Of a stretch of DNA of 60,000 bases, positions 1 through 11,935 are shown one piece after another. The translations under genes and the position numbers were made by a program. How positions within the stretch are numbered: position 1 is the stretch's first letter; each line of letters opens with the position of its first letter. The notes under the pieces are model-generated. The model did no database searches, was not told the origin of the DNA, and worked only from the letters and a program-made list of their open reading frames with translations. This DNA is from Takakia lepidozioides (taxonomy: Eukaryota; Streptophyta; Takakiopsida; Takakiales; Takakiaceae). The DNA lies in NCBI GenBank assembly GCA_030704615.1, contig CM060734.1, positions 51,044,042-51,104,041 on the forward strand, read 5' to 3'.

Positions 1-2265
1 TTCCATACAAAATTTCAAGTAGTACTAAGCAATTTTTCTAATGAGCTAAATCAATCCTATAAATGTCGGGATCAAATGTCCTGACCATATGCCCACTCTA
101 TTGTACCCCAAAGCTGACAAATTTAGAAATGGGAAAAAAACAGAAACGGGGCTTGGGCTTCAAACATGGATATGAGGTGGACAAAAGTATCAATTTGAGC
201 AACTAATATGGAAGAGACTCGTCTACGAGATCCTACATTAAAAACTTTCAAAAAATAACAACACTAGTACATAGAACCTATAAAAACTTTCAATCAAATA
301 TCCCACCTTTGAATGCATTATATCCCAAAGTAGGAATTTGCTTTCTTAACAAGCTTCAAACATGGATATAAGGTTTTATAAAATTTATAAAAAATAAAAG
401 TATGAACCACACAAAAATATGCATGAATGTTTAGGACCTATAAAAACGTTGCGCAATCAAGTCATATTAACCATTGTATTATACTGGAAAAGTAATTTGA
501 ATGAACTTCAAACATTTGAATGAGGTTTTGGGGTATAGGGTTTCGGATAAGCAAAAGTACTACCAAGTACAAAAAGAAATATGTAAGAGTAAGAGTTACC
601 AAGTAAATATCCCAAGGACTCTATATCACACATGTAAGCTGGAAAATAAAATTAATTGAGCTTCAAACATGGAAACTACGTTTTAGGGTATAAGGTTATG
701 TCTCCGGCAAAAGTATGAATGACAGCGGTGATGGAAGAGTGTTTTCAATGAAATATTCCAACCACTCTAAAATGCAACCTCAAAATTAGAAAAGCAATTT
801 TTGAATGAGCTCCAAACATTACAAAGATATTTTTGGGGTACCGGGCTTAGGCTATTAATCTAAAGCACACATAAGAAACAAATATGAAAGAGTGTTTAGG
901 ATCTACAAAAATTTCATTTAAAAATCCAGCCGCTCTATCCTATCATAAAGCTCAATGGGGGAAAAAAATATTGAGCTTCAAACAATCAAAAAAGATTTCT
1001 AGGGTGTACTAGGATTTAGGGTAAGCAAATTTGATACTGATTCAATGACAAACAAATTTACAAAAGTAATTAAGACATATAAAATCTCTCAATTAAATAT
1101 CACAACCTCTCTATAGACTTCCCCAAAGCTTAGCAAAAAGAAGATTTAGTAGTCTATTCAATGAAACAAAAGGTTTTGAAAAGTGCTTAGGAAGTTCTAT
1201 AAGAGATTGCAAGTAATACTAAGCAACAATTTTAATGAGCTAAATCTATCATATAAATGTTTCGGTCAAATGTCCCCACCACGTCCCACTCTATTGTACC
1301 CTAAAGCTGAAAAAAAATAAAAATGGGAAGAAAAATAATGGCGCTTGGGCTTCAAACATGGATATGAGGTGGACAAAAGTTTCAATGAGAAACTAATATG
1401 GAAGAAACTTGTGTACAAGGTCCAGAAACAACAACAGTACATGGAACCTATAAAAACTTTCAATCAAGTATCCCAACCTTGAATGCATTGTATCCCAAAG
1501 TAGAAATTGGCTTTCTTAACAAGCTGAATCATACATGGATATAAGATTTTAGCCTTTAGGGGCATAAAGTTTAGAAAAAATAGAGGTATGAACCACACAA
1601 AAATATGCATGATTGTTTAGGACCTATAAAAACGTTGAACAATCAAGTGATATTCTAACCATTATATTATACCCAAAGCTGGAAAAATGATTTGAATGAA
1701 CTTCAAACATTCGAATGAGGTTTTAGGGTATAGGGTTTCGGATGAGCAACAGTACATTTACCAAGTACAAAAATAAATATGGAAGAGTGTTTAGAACATA
1801 TAAGAATTTCCAAGTAAATATACCGATAACTCTATCATATATGTAAGCTGAAAAATAAAATTAATTGAGCTTCAAACGTAGAAACTACGTTTTAGCTTAT
1901 AGGGTTTAAACAAGCAAAAATATGAATGGCACAAATAATGGGAGAGTGTTTAGGACCTATACAAACTTTCAATTAAATACTCCAACCGCTCTAGTATGCA
2001 ACCTCAAAGTTTGAAGCAATTTTGGAGTGTCAAGCTTCATACATTACAAAGATATTTTTGGGGTTATAGGCTTAGGCTAAACTAAAGTATACTAGATAAG
2101 AAATGAATATGAAAGAGTGTTTAGGACCTAAAAATATATCATTAAAAAATCCAAACCACTCTATCATATCATAAAGCTCAATGAGAAAAAAATTTAAAAA
2201 GGTGAAAAAGTGTTTAGGATTTCAATAAAAACTTGCAAGTAGTATTAAGCAAATTGTTTTAAGAT
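1..2265. repeat. Degenerate satellite with higher-order repeat structure
   Basis: AT-rich, non-coding DNA built from a monomer of roughly 150-200 bp. The anchor CTTCAAACAT (with variants) recurs near 159, 355, 505, 662, 810 and 976, and again near 1351, 1521, 1700, 1870 and 2034. Each monomer also carries GTGTTTAGGACCTATAAAAA, a CCACTCTAT...CCAAAGCT block and a GGTTTTAGGGTATAGGG block. Whole sets of monomers match about 1.17-1.23 kb apart: 151 with 1343, 289 with 1459, 662 with 1870, 928 with 2156. This makes a higher-order unit of about seven monomers present nearly twice. The array is open at the left edge of the window and fades near 2265. It resembles a decayed centromeric or pericentromeric satellite. 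Confidence 0.75.
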
Positions 2266-2564
2266 AATTCCCAATCACTCGAACAAAATTTATTCATGCA
2301 AAATTTATTGAAAGTGGTCCAAATTTTATTAGAAGAATGAACAACATTACAATTGAGCAGAACACATTTTTTTTTATCCATCATTCAAAGTCATTGAGGT
2401 TCGAAACATTACAAGAAAACAAGAATGTTAGAGAGTTGTCTGAATCCATACCATTTCAGTTTTCATGACCTGATGTTTCCAAATTTGCTATAACATTGTC
2501 CGCCTCTCAAGAGCTTATTTTTTTTGTGCTTGCTCTTGTCGAATTTATTCTCAGTGGGACCGCT
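2266..2564. other. AT-rich spacer after the satellite
   Basis: No open reading frame or recognisable repeat. It contains a few short stretches like the satellite edge and marks the transition to coding-like DNA on the minus strand. Confidence 0.4.
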
Positions 2565-3084
2565 TCATTCCATAATTTCCATGCAGAGAAGAGATAACCC
2601 CTTCTTTGCCGAGTCTTTTATACTCCATATAAGTTGACCTGCCAATTCCATGAACTGTACTCCACCACGCCTTCTCGTAGATATCCACTCCTTCAATAGT
2701 AATGTATGCTCGGCGAGTAAACCCCTCAAATCTGTGTAGTCTCCGTGGAATGTCAAATCCAAGCTCTCGTCTATTGTCAAAGGTGGATCCCCAAAATGTG
2801 ATGCGAAGAGTAAGCGTCCTTTTTCAGTCAAAGAATTGAGGGCATCGAAGCTGACAACATGGTTTGGTACTGACCTCTTTTACATATTTTTCTGAGAGTA
2901 ACATCTTTAACTTTCTTGTTTCATCTAAAGCAACATCTCTTTTGGATCTACGAAAATGCCTGTAAGGAACCTTCTTTATATCACACTCACCATCCTCCGT
3001 TTCACTAGCCATACCGGAGCTGTAGAGATTTTGTAGATCGTCCAAAAACAACCTTCCATTTTGCAAAAAAAATGTTCCAATCAA
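2565..3084 (-). pseudogene. Unrecognised coding-like fragment, frameshifted
   Basis: Two minus-strand open stretches of 86 and 88 codons (3084-2824 and 2831-2565) meet end to end in different frames. Reading on in the second frame upstream of its first ATG keeps it open, so one frameshift near 2850 probably separates two halves of a single coding segment. The composition is protein-like: a charged KKVPYRHFRRSKRDV stretch, then an acidic, leucine-rich part with FGDPPLTIDESLDL. I recognise no family. It lies downstream, in the same orientation, of the Copia fragment at 3995-5160, but the sequence does not look like Copia protease, integrase or reverse transcriptase, so I do not assign it to that element. 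Confidence 0.3.
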
Positions 3085-3240
3085 TAGTCACTTGACAATG
3101 GACATGAGAGATCCACATCCTAACCGACACCTCGGTAATGAGAACACCGACATGGTCCTCCCCGAGTTTGTCACAAAGTATCACCTTGTCCGAATTGCAT
3201 GCGTGTACTCTACCTTCGTAGATTTCACCGTCTTCTTTCG

Positions 3241-3712
3241 TTAAGATGACACATATACGATTTCTCTAGTTACTTCTTCCAAGAGGGCTCTCAAAATTTT
3301 CTCCGTCCACGGATTCTTCTGATCTTTCTCCATCTTTAGATGAGAACTTTGACATTCTTCGACTGGAGGTAGGATTCTCCAAACAAATGTCACATAAATC
3401 CCACATGAAAGGTGTCCCAAGAACCTCACTCAATGTGTCCGCATCCATATGATGATGTGACAATTGCATCGTCTTGTAGTCATTTTCACATGTAGTGATT
3501 ATCACACTAATTGTTGATGAGGTAAATGAACGCCCATGACATTGACCTTCACCAGTCATATTCAAGCAGTTGTCAGTTGCAACTACAATCCTCGACGTTT
3601 TGTGATAGAGAAGGATTTTTGGACCAGATAATAAAGAGTCCATTGCGAGAAAGAACAGAACGTCGAAATGAATGTCGATGTTCCTTAGTTTTGACAGATA
3701 GTGATAGATCAA
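3241..3712 (-). pseudogene. Unrecognised minus-strand coding-like fragment
   Basis: A 148-codon open stretch (3712-3266) overlaps a 62-codon one in another frame (3429-3241). The longer one contains a hydrophobic start (IDIHFDVLFFLAMDSLL), a central serine/threonine-rich part and an acidic, serine-rich end (SKDGERSEES). There is no family match I can name. An imperfect palindrome of the family A type (3658-3682: GAACGTCGA, then TCGATGTTC after a short centre) lies inside it. That argues either for a non-coding repeat or for a family A insertion into a decayed gene. Confidence 0.2.
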
Positions 3713-3994
3713 ATATTTCGAAGGATTGGAACTGTATATCCTAATGAAGAGATATAGAATAGATGGCTTCTATAGAATGTTGAAGATGACGCGTTCTCTT
3801 TTCTCGAGGAACTACTATTCATGGCTTCTTCCTGTTGTAGTTTTTCCGGAATCAGCCTCTTCCATCTAGGGTGTCATTCAAACATTGATCTGAACCTTGA
3901 AGCACAAACATAACATTGGATAAGACAGTTTAGGGTTGTTGCCCACGGTTGTTACAAACAACCGCCATGAAGGAGGCAAATTTGATAGGAGTTG

Positions 3995-4458
3995 TAATAT
4001 GTATTACATCATCTGAGATCTCCAAACCGGCTGCAATCATGTGGTTTAACATGCACCTTGGAATGATTCCAAGAATGTTGTCACAGGTTCTCCCTCCTTC
4101 ATTTCCATTCCCATGAATGTCTTTTTAAGCATCAACTGTGTGGCTCTATCAGCATGTTCATTAGAGCCTTGTGAAATATTCCCAAACTTCACTGGCTGTT
4201 TCAAGATTTCTGACCATCGGTTATAACTGATTGCTCCACAGTTCAGAAAGATGTCATATTTGGCTCTAGCGTTCTTAAGTTGTCAGGCCTTCTACTCGTC
4301 AGGATCAATTGGCCCTGGGTTTTGTTAACCTCTTTTATTACGTTCAGCAAATCATTTCTTAGCAGCAAAATTTCGATTTTCATTTTCTAATTTGTGAAAG
4401 TTGTGCCATTTAGTTTTTCAGTCATTATGGAACGATGCTCAAAAGGTACCGATGCCAT
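3995..4458 (-). pseudogene. Copia retrotransposon gag fragment
   Basis: Reading the minus strand from an ATG at 4458 gives a typical Copia gag start: a short leader, then EKLNGTTFTN followed by an in-frame stop exactly where Copia gag has its conserved tryptophan, then KMKIEILLLRNDLLNVI. After a frame change it continues with GPIDPDE, LKNARAKYDIFLNCGAI, and near the 3' end NEHADRATQLMLKKTFMGM and EMKEGEPVTTFLESF, matching the gag_polypeptide/UBN2 layout. Upstream lie a primer-binding site and LTR in the right order. The nonsense codon and at least one frameshift show it is dead. No protease, integrase or reverse transcriptase follows, so the element is truncated. Confidence 0.75.
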
Positions 4459-4704
4459 GGTAGACCTTGATTGTTAGATCAGATTAGTACCACGGACCAG
4501 CACTGCTTCTGGTTGATGGTGTGCATTGATCGTTGGATCAGGCTAGTACCACAACCAAGTAGAACTGCTTCCCCTTCTCTTTTGATAAGAGAATGAACAC
4601 ATATTGAGAATATTGTATCTATGTTTTCTGTGAATATACTAGAGAATGAGCCCATCATCTTTCTTATTAGAAAGAGAATGTTCATCTCTATCTTTTTCTG
4701 TAAA

Positions 4705-4716
4705 GCTATGATACCA
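4705..4716 (-). other. Primer-binding site (initiator tRNA-Met)
   Basis: The minus strand reads TGGTATCATAGC, 11 of 12 identical to the plant retrotransposon site TGGTATCAGAGC that is complementary to initiator tRNA-Met. It sits between the LTR-like sequence (right) and the gag start (left), as expected for an element in minus orientation. Confidence 0.7.
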
Positions 4717-5160
4717 TCCAAGAAATTACACAGGATCTACTCCCATGAGAGAGCGGAGAAAAACATTGATCTAGATATATCTTCTGTAATAATAATTACA
4801 CTTCTAGAGCTTTTTGTACTTTGTATTAAGAAGACAAAGAACTTAGCTACAACTTTTTAAAGTAACAGTTGCCAGTCGCTGTAGACCTAATCCTCATTAC
4901 ACATCACACTCCAAGAGTTGTGTCTAAATATTCATCATATCAGAGGAAACCTAGACTTATGGATGAGATTATCTATCCCTTCAATAACGCAGTACTCACA
5001 AGTGGAGAAACAAACTTGCACGGTGATGAGATAGCTACACTATAGCTGCTCCTTCACCACAACTTCCCTCCTCTTCCCCGCGCCTCTAGCCACAAGTTAC
5101 GATCTTACCATTGTGTCCACAATATATATATAACTGCATGCAACTGTCGGTGTGTGACAC
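4717..5160 (-). repeat. Probable Copia 5' LTR
   Basis: Non-coding sequence directly outside the primer-binding site. On the minus strand it begins TGTCACACACCGACAG near 5160, a normal TG start, has a TATATATATA stretch near 5126-5135, and ends close to the primer site with TTCTTGGA, where CA is expected (mutated). About 440 bp is a usual Copia LTR length. The partner LTR was not found, so the outer border rests only on the TG start. Confidence 0.5.
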
Positions 5161-5399
5161 AATAAAGATGCTTCTTTTACTACTTTCTAACAAGACATAC
5201 GACATAAATCGAGTTGTATAAACACTGTCAGGATGCTTCTTCTCCTGCTCTATCTACGGACAGGTGCATTCAGGACGGTGCACACAACCCACGTGAAATG
5301 AAGGCTCTTTGGATACATCTAGATATGAGTGCTGAGAAAGATGGAAAAACGGGCGCAAAATCCTGGTCTGAAATAATTCCGTTACATACCCCGTTCCCC

Positions 5400-5520
5400 A
5401 GAAGCGAGCAGGGAGAGCGAGAGAGAGGAAGAGAGAGGGAACGAGAGAGAGGGAACGAGAGGAGTTGCGAGGGGAGAGAGAGACTAGAGGGGGAGCAAGA
5501 GAGAGCGAGAGACAGCAATT
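5400..5520 (+). repeat. GA-rich microsatellite
   Basis: A run of imperfect GAGA/GGGA units (GAGAGAGAGGAAGAGAGAGG and similar). It produces long arginine/glutamate-rich frames on one strand and serine/leucine/proline-rich frames on the other; these are composition effects, not genes. The rest of 5161-5834 holds nothing I can name. Confidence 0.8.
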
Positions 5521-5834
5521 AACTGCGAGGGCGGAGCTGGAGCACGCGGACAGGGAGGGCGGAGGAGCACGACAAACAACGTTTTATGAGTACTCTCTCT
5601 GGGCGCGGTATCTATGGCTGCAAGGCTATGACAAACAAAGTCTCATGAGTACATTATCTTTTTCCTTGAATGTGACCAATTTCTCTGTAGCAACATTCAA
5701 GAATTGTCTGATCCCTCTGGCTCTCTTTATATCCTTGAATATGGCCAACTCCACTCTTGCATTTTCGTTGTCTCTCCCCCTTGCCAGTTTCTAAGATTGT
5801 TCGTAACCGTAGATAATTCTCGAGTGGAGGTAGA

Positions 5835-6130
5835 TTGATGGTATTCGCCAGACAGTCAACCTCTTCAAATGTTTCAGAGTCAAGGAGCGCATTGGATTTC
5901 AAGGAAGGGATTGCTATAGCTAGTGAGAATCTTAGTAGATATGATGCTGCCTGCTCGAGGAGGGAGATGCTAGGATTTGGAGGCGTGCTCGCAATGGGAT
6001 TGGCCATGGTTATGGTGGCGCCAAAATAGAAAAGAAACAAAAAACAGGGGTGGGCATGGAGATGAAGTCTTAGTGAGAAGAAATAAAAAACATGTCTGGT
6101 AAGGGCATACAAAAAATGAAACATACTTTG
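5835..6130. other. Coding-like segment, strand uncertain
   Basis: Both strands are open here. The plus frame (5835-6029) ends with a twin-arginine-like hydrophobic stretch (SRREMLGFGGVLAMGLAMV), a pattern seen in thylakoid-lumen targeting peptides. The minus frame reads from an ATG near 6010 through LLEQAASYLLRFSLAIAIP and on past 5654. One of the two could be a decayed exon. I cannot decide which and do not assign a product. Confidence 0.2.
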
Positions 6131-8398
6131 AGAATCGGAGCCAAAAGATCATCTGGGTACATGTCCTTAAATCCTCCTCACCTAGCTCGACAGATGGGTG
6201 TCATATATGCCCTGGATTATCCTACCGAACCGTCAACGGGTTGGATTGGACCTAGAGAAGCCTGAAGCAATCCACGTTTATTCTAAACCTTTAGCTCTCC
6301 CAACAAACACATCCGTGGAGACTTGCAGAGATAAGACAGGGGATCAATACTTACGCAACAATCACAACGTCATGTTGAAGTCGGTGGTGCGCTCGTATGA
6401 CGCACTGTCTCCAGCCAGTCTCCAACCATCAGTCTATGCCGGACTGATGGTGGATGTAGGGACTGCTGGGTGGCTGACCTGTTGCAAGGAGCCCGCATCA
6501 AAAGATATACACTTATCAGACATGAAACTAAATCGACAGTGCTTTGTACTTCTGTTCTTTGCGGATCAAAGCGATTGTTTTAACTTCCTCATACTTGAGC
6601 TCTAAGTACCATGCCCGCATGCCTGGCCTTTTCCACTAGGCATTCATACAACACTGAGGACCAAGTATGTTACATACATGACAATACAAAATAACATAGA
6701 TAATCCAAATGCCCTACTTAGCTGATGTGGAAGGAACTCCCAAGGGTGAAATCACAGGTCAGTTGCACACATACCCATCAAACAGAAATGGAACACCATG
6801 TTCCTCTTCCCAAACGCACGAGGGTCACTCTATGTATTTTTTCCATATCATTTCATCCTATCTTTAGGTAATATTGTAAAACTCTTTGTTTCTTAATACC
6901 CTATTTTTCTTTATAATTTTTTTTTGGCAACAATTAACTAGACCCTATTTTAAATTATCTTTTTAAATAATTGTAAAATTTCAAAGCATGTACACAAACA
7001 ACATTCCACACATAAGTCAAAGGCCGGACCCAAAGAAAAGTTTAATTTTCATTAGCCACGAACTCATTCAAAGCCGCAACATGCATCACTTGGATATAAA
7101 GAGTACAAGATATGAGATGGTTCAAATGTCATAATCATTGTTGAGATTATGGTCTCAACATCAATCCACTATGTATCAGTGGAATCATATTTGAACTTCA
7201 GCTGACCTCTACCTTTAGAGAACCAATTCAAAAACACCATAATGAAAGGACCCCCAGATTTGGGTAAAGCAAGCTTATTCATCAAATCAAAAAGTTGCCT
7301 TGATATTCCTCATTTAGAGCTAACTTTCCTTTGAATCTTTTGTACACTGGATGGAATATGAGGGATGGATACATTATACTATAGATAAAACTCTTTATTA
7401 CATTAACTTTTTAAGTAAAACTCTAGACTTTTTGTGACCCATTTTTTTTAAAAATTGGGTGAAAGAATATTACCCTACCGTATTTTTTAAGTATTTTTTT
7501 TCTAAATTTATTCAAAAGAATAAACTGCACCCTATATTTGTTCTCATGTTGTTTTGAAAATATGGGGAGTGACCCCCAAGCCCAAACGCTAGTCCTTGAA
7601 GTGAACAATTCCACCAAAGCTCGTTTGCATATCTCTTCGAGAGTTCCAACCGCTTTTCAAACACAAGCTCCTTCGTTTTGCTAGCTTTCAACTGGTCTAG
7701 TCTCTCAACTTCCACCTCTGCCTGCACACATGGTTAGGGAAGTGTGGCCTACAAGTCAAAGAAAACATGAATCCATGCCAGATTCTGCATCTGAGATCGT
7801 CATTATACTTGGGGAGACTCCCACAACCTGAGCTCGAAAATGTCATTTACAAAACAGTCACCGAAGACCAGGAGAATAAGAAGTGTGAACTCACAGCTGC
7901 TCTTCACCATCAGTGTCCATCAAGTTCCACATCCCTATCACAAGAAGACGAATCCTTCTGCCCGTTCGGCGCTGGGCTCCGAAACTCACAAAAACCATGG
8001 CCACTGTAGAAAAGCTGGCGGACATGGCCGACGAGTTGAGGGGGGGAAATCACGGGGTTTGCTTTGTGCATTCACAAGCTTGTCGCTATGGCACGGTAGT
8101 TGCCTTAACTTCGGTATCCAAGGCACAAATTTTCCAGATTTTCGGCAAGATATTTTGAGATTTTGTGTAATTTCGGCAGGATTTGGTGATTTTTTTTTTT
8201 AAATCGTTACGAGAATTTATGAATTATTTAATGTCGGACAACATAGGCAAGTACGGTATACCACTTCAGGGTCACTAACTCTTTGTACTAAGTGAAGATG
8301 GTTCATGAAAAATATTTATATAAAATAAAAGTTTGTGTCAAAATAAGTGGATCTGGGCCCTTGTATTTTCAGGACGCTTATGTGCCAAAATTCCACAT
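6131..8398. other. Intergenic, no gene recognised
   Basis: AT-rich with scattered short frames. Around 7767-8158 three frames overlap for 80-120 codons with no conserved motif. The poly-T and poly-A tracts near 6900 and 7450-7500 are ordinary low-complexity DNA. I see no transposon ends or repeats. Confidence 0.4.
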
Positions 8399-8442
8399 AG
8401 GGACCTTACGATTTGTGTGCTTACAAATATCGTAAGGTCCCT
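8399..8442. repeat. 44-bp inverted repeat (hairpin)
   Basis: The left arm AGGGACCTTACGAT (8399-8412) is matched perfectly by its reverse complement at 8429-8442. Inside, TTTGT and ACAAA extend the stem with one small bulge, leaving a short loop. It stands alone in AT-rich DNA about 100 bp downstream of the 3' end of the hAT relic, and could be a subterminal structure of that or another element. Confidence 0.8.
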
Positions 8443-8534
8443 CTGTATATAGTCTTTCCAGGTCATTTTTGTGCCCACCGTATTAAATTGTTGGGGAACT
8501 AAAAACAATATAAGATAAGAAATGTACGTGATCC

Positions 8535-9269
8535 TTACGTTGGAGAAGGCCCTAAGTTACCATTAATGGGCTGGTGGTTTAGAGACGTAGAATCCAAGGC
8601 AGCGTAACTGTCACCAAACATTGTCCATTTCTTGTTTTCAACGTCACATACCTCCACACTTACCCCCTTCTTCTTGTTATAAATTGAATTCAATAAAGGC
8701 AATAAGAGGAGGGTATCATACTGTCGTGCCATCATAGTTGCATTTACCTTCCCAACAAAACTGCCGATAAGTGAAAGGTCCTTGAATCGAGGATCTAGCA
8801 TAAGCACAAGCATGTTGTGTGCTTTGCTTGATATATACATCTCTGTAAATGACAAAAATGGAGCAAGACCTTTACAACTTGCGCACGCATACGAGCTTGC
8901 AATAGGATGATATCAAAGTCAAATAAAGAAGCTTCTTGAACCTGAGCTTCCATTTGCACTCTCTCACTTTGCATCTTCACACACAATGAAATGGTTGTAG
9001 CCAATGCGTCACTTAATAGCCAATAGCCACGTCGTTGATTCAACACACATAAAGAGACCACGGGGAGACAAAGTTGCAAAAATGGCTTGTACAACTGCCC
9101 ACGTTGCACCTGAAGGGATTCGACCTTGTAGTGCGATTGTTTGGCGACTGTAACAAAGATGGATGGCCTGGCGAAACTGAAGTGCTTGCTGAAACTTGAT
9201 GACCTTCGAAGCAAAACGAGTCTTGACCGGTGTACTCAATTTTTTGGGATTAAGGATGAATCCAAGCAC
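8535..9269 (-). pseudogene. hAT-type transposase relic (C-terminal half)
   Basis: Three minus-strand open stretches (9269-9009, 9214-8795, 8855-8535) form one protein broken by two frame changes. The first has TPVKTRFASKVI and FRQAIHLCYSRQ, the second CVLNQRRGYWLLSDAL and MQSERVQMEAQVQ, the third HNMLVLMLDPRFKDLSL followed by a GKVNATMMARQYDTLLLLPL stretch. This order (TRFAS block, helical middle, MLDPRFK block) is that of plant hAT transposases. The BED zinc finger, most of the RNase H-like core and the C-terminal dimerisation motif are not visible, so it is an incomplete, inactive copy. No terminal inverted repeat or 8-bp duplication was found around it. Confidence 0.65.
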
Positions 9270-10270
9270 GCTTTAACTCGATTTTAACTAATTATGGACT
9301 GGAGATGAGTCCAGAAATAAGAATAAATGAAAATATAAATGATAGAATAGATCAAACAAATAGTTTATTATATTAATAATACATTAGTGCATTATAAATT
9401 AGTCATATACACTTTGCCCAAAGAAACATTGACATATATTCGATAAGTTGAAAGAACTTTGATTCTAATGTCGACGTCCACGAAGAGATATAAAAAAAAT
9501 AATAGAAACTTCAACAACATTGTAAAGAGCATGAAGTCTTGTACTCACGAAAATTCGAAAAAACATTGAAATTGTTTGAGCTTCATGTACAGTTCATCTC
9601 ATCCCATGGAAAAGACAAACCAAACTTGCACGGGAATATGAAAAGATCATTCTTTATTTCAGAAACAATGATACTCACTGTCAAGTAACGTTGACATACA
9701 AGTCGAACTGTGCAGATACACACTACAGAGCTTGCAACTTCTGTAGCAAATTATCCAGACGCGCTACCATGGTAGTAAATAATATATATGCCAAAAACTG
9801 ACATCATATTGGGATGCACATATAAGATTGGTAAAATTCTAGACTTGAGAAGAAATTACAAATGCTAATTCTCTTCCCAAACGACTTGCATTTATGGGAT
9901 GAGTTTGAAGATGCCTTCGGTTGTCGAATCCCCGTCCAACTTGACTCTCAACAGCTAAAGAGAATGATCTATCTTCGGAGTGGTCAAACATGTCATTAGA
10001 ATTGATGTGGTTGATGAAGTTGAAGATCTTGAACTGGTATGATGTTGGCTTTCTCTTTGGGAACTCGACTCTATATGGCGAGCTGCATCCGCTTCGTTGA
10101 TTTGGAAGAACCATTATTTTTCTCTGGAGAAACGTACTTTCTTGAACGTAATGCATATTAGTGTACATTCATCAGCTACACCACAAATGAGAACCTAGAC
10201 ATTCATGTCGAGGTATGTGTATACATGAATTGAATGGAGACAATATGAACATTTTCACAAGTATCGCCAT
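9270..10270. other. AT-rich spacer with two family A palindromes
   Basis: One minus-strand frame (10168-9839, 109 codons) has no recognisable motif. Degenerate and good family A palindromes lie at about 9456-9480 and 10192-10214 (the latter pairs AACCTAGACAT with ATGTCGAGGT). Nothing else identified. Confidence 0.4.
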
Positions 10271-10361
10271 TCAAGAGTCTTTATATGAATATAACAATTG
10301 AGTATACCAATAAAAAAAATTCAAACAAACTAGGGAGCTCCATATGGTAACCAAAGATATG

Positions 10362-10660
10362 CTACAAGACAACAGCCCCGTGGTTACATTTCGAATCCGT
10401 CTTGATTGTAACTCTGTAGAACAAGTGCACGTGTCGGATGAATTTTTGAAGCGACAGTAAAATATCTGATGCAATCCTCACGTCAGAGGAGATCTTTTGC
10501 CTCTGACAAGTGGATCGAAACTTGTTGGTACCCTCCCGCGTGTCTGGGCGAGACGCACAACATGAATCATCCACCGACTTCTTCCTCTTAGACATTCGAA
10601 CATTGAGTCCACGAGGGCATGACATTTAACCATCTCACCCTGAGGATTTGAGATCTCCAC
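10362..10660 (-). pseudogene. Unrecognised minus-strand exon-like fragment
   Basis: Two overlapping minus-strand frames (10660-10478 and 10625-10362). One reads MEISNPQGEMVKCHALVDSM, the other carries a lysine/arginine block (MSKRKKSVDDSC). They lie downstream, on the same strand, of the possible ParB-like gene at 10860-11825 and could be its later exons. No family recognised. Confidence 0.25.
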
Positions 10661-10859
10661 ATCCTGAATTGAATGTCAAATACCGAGATTACGTTGGACT
10701 ATAATGTAAGAGAAAACGTCGCCTCAATGGCAATCGACACCTCGACATTCATGCCGACGTAATATTTTTGAAGAATTGAACTATAAGTTTATAAACACCC
10801 TCCATTGGAGTCCAGCGAAAGTATCTTCCCAATGATGAATAACTATAGAAATCATATAA

Positions 10860-11825
10860 TCATACAAAAGCAGAGAATGCTTCCATAGCTCTCACAAAAT
10901 GGAACTTATAACTTGCTATGACGGCTTGGTCATACTTACCAAGTTTTATGGACTCAAAAACATTCTTGGTGATATTGAGTTCTTCTTTCATCTTTGCCCA
11001 TTTCTTTTTCGTGTATGGCTCCGGATTATTTTTGGACCTCTCATTCCCGCCGAGGATCACCATGATGTCATCAATAACAAACCTCCATATCTTCATATGC
11101 TCAATGTAACACTTAATGTCCTAGAATCTACAATCCGTTGTCCAACCTTCTTGATCTGTCGTTGGTTAACTCCCTGAAGCTTTTGTATTGCCAATTTGGT
11201 TAAGGGCACCTGCTCAGACTTGCATGTATTTACAAATGCACCAAGAAGCTCACATACATCCCACTTCTCAAATACCTCTTCCCTGACCCCCCATACGTCT
11301 TCGTCACTTAGTCCTCAAGCGGCCCAACTTCTCACTGAAAGTGGTGTCGAATCTCTGGGCTTTGTTTGGCTCATTCAGTAATTTGGATAACTTTATAAGC
11401 CTGAGGTGGTTGGTAGACCAAACTATCTTTGCAGGCCACTCACTAAAGTAGTTCACGAGCTTGTCATCTGAAGGAATATCTTTCACAAGCTCTTGTAATC
11501 ATAATGTGACTTGGTCAAAAAAAGATATTTAAACGACATCGACATTAATGTCGATGTCTGCAGCTTAAAAATAACATAAAGTAAAACTAAAATCAGTGAA
11601 ATAATTACTTGGACTGCAATAATGGTGTGTTGTCCTCCGAAAATGAAAAAATTTGTTCTCCTCAATCTAGGTAATACCTCCTTCGACTTTTCTGGGTCAA
11701 TTGGATTGAGGTAGACCGGGTGTTTCGAATCCAAATGTCTTAGCTGTAGAAGCCTTGACTTCACCTCATCTTTGTGTTTCACATTCAATGGCCGATTAAC
11801 CATATGCCTTGGAGCACTTCTATTC
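10860..11825 (-). pseudogene. Decayed gene with possible ParB/sulfiredoxin-like signature
   Basis: A minus-strand spliced gene fragment. One exon starts at about 11825 after a good acceptor (CACTTTCAG) and reads NRSAPRHMVNRPLNVKHKDEV, then HPVYLNPIDPEKSKEVLPRL and FFIFGGQHTIIAVQ, where a donor (GTAATT) follows. The next exon (about 11515-11300) reads ELVKDIPSDDKLVNYFSEWP and WSTNHLRLIKLSKLLNEPNK. Further down, 11096-10860 keeps an open frame (ILGGNERSKNNPEPYTKKKW). The GGQHT...A block preceded by a short PVYLNP strand resembles the nucleotide-binding loop of ParB/Srx-fold proteins (G-x-H-R-x-x-A type), but this is pattern recognition only. A perfect 24-bp palindrome sits in the intron (11535-11558). 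Stops and frame changes show decay. Confidence 0.35.
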
Positions 11826-11935
11826 TGAAAGTGTCAAATATGGAAGGTTGTCAAAAAACCAAAACGAAGCATATCTTTGTATATTTTCACGAGATTTGGT
11901 ACATTGCCAGTAAAACTCACCAGTTTGTCATGCAC

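Noticed and set aside
5214-5522. Plus-strand frame rich in R/E/G
   Set aside because: Produced by the GA microsatellite; no conserved motif.
5835-6029. Twin-arginine-like plastid protein
   Set aside because: Only a short hydrophobic motif after RR; the opposite strand is equally open and no homologous domain follows.
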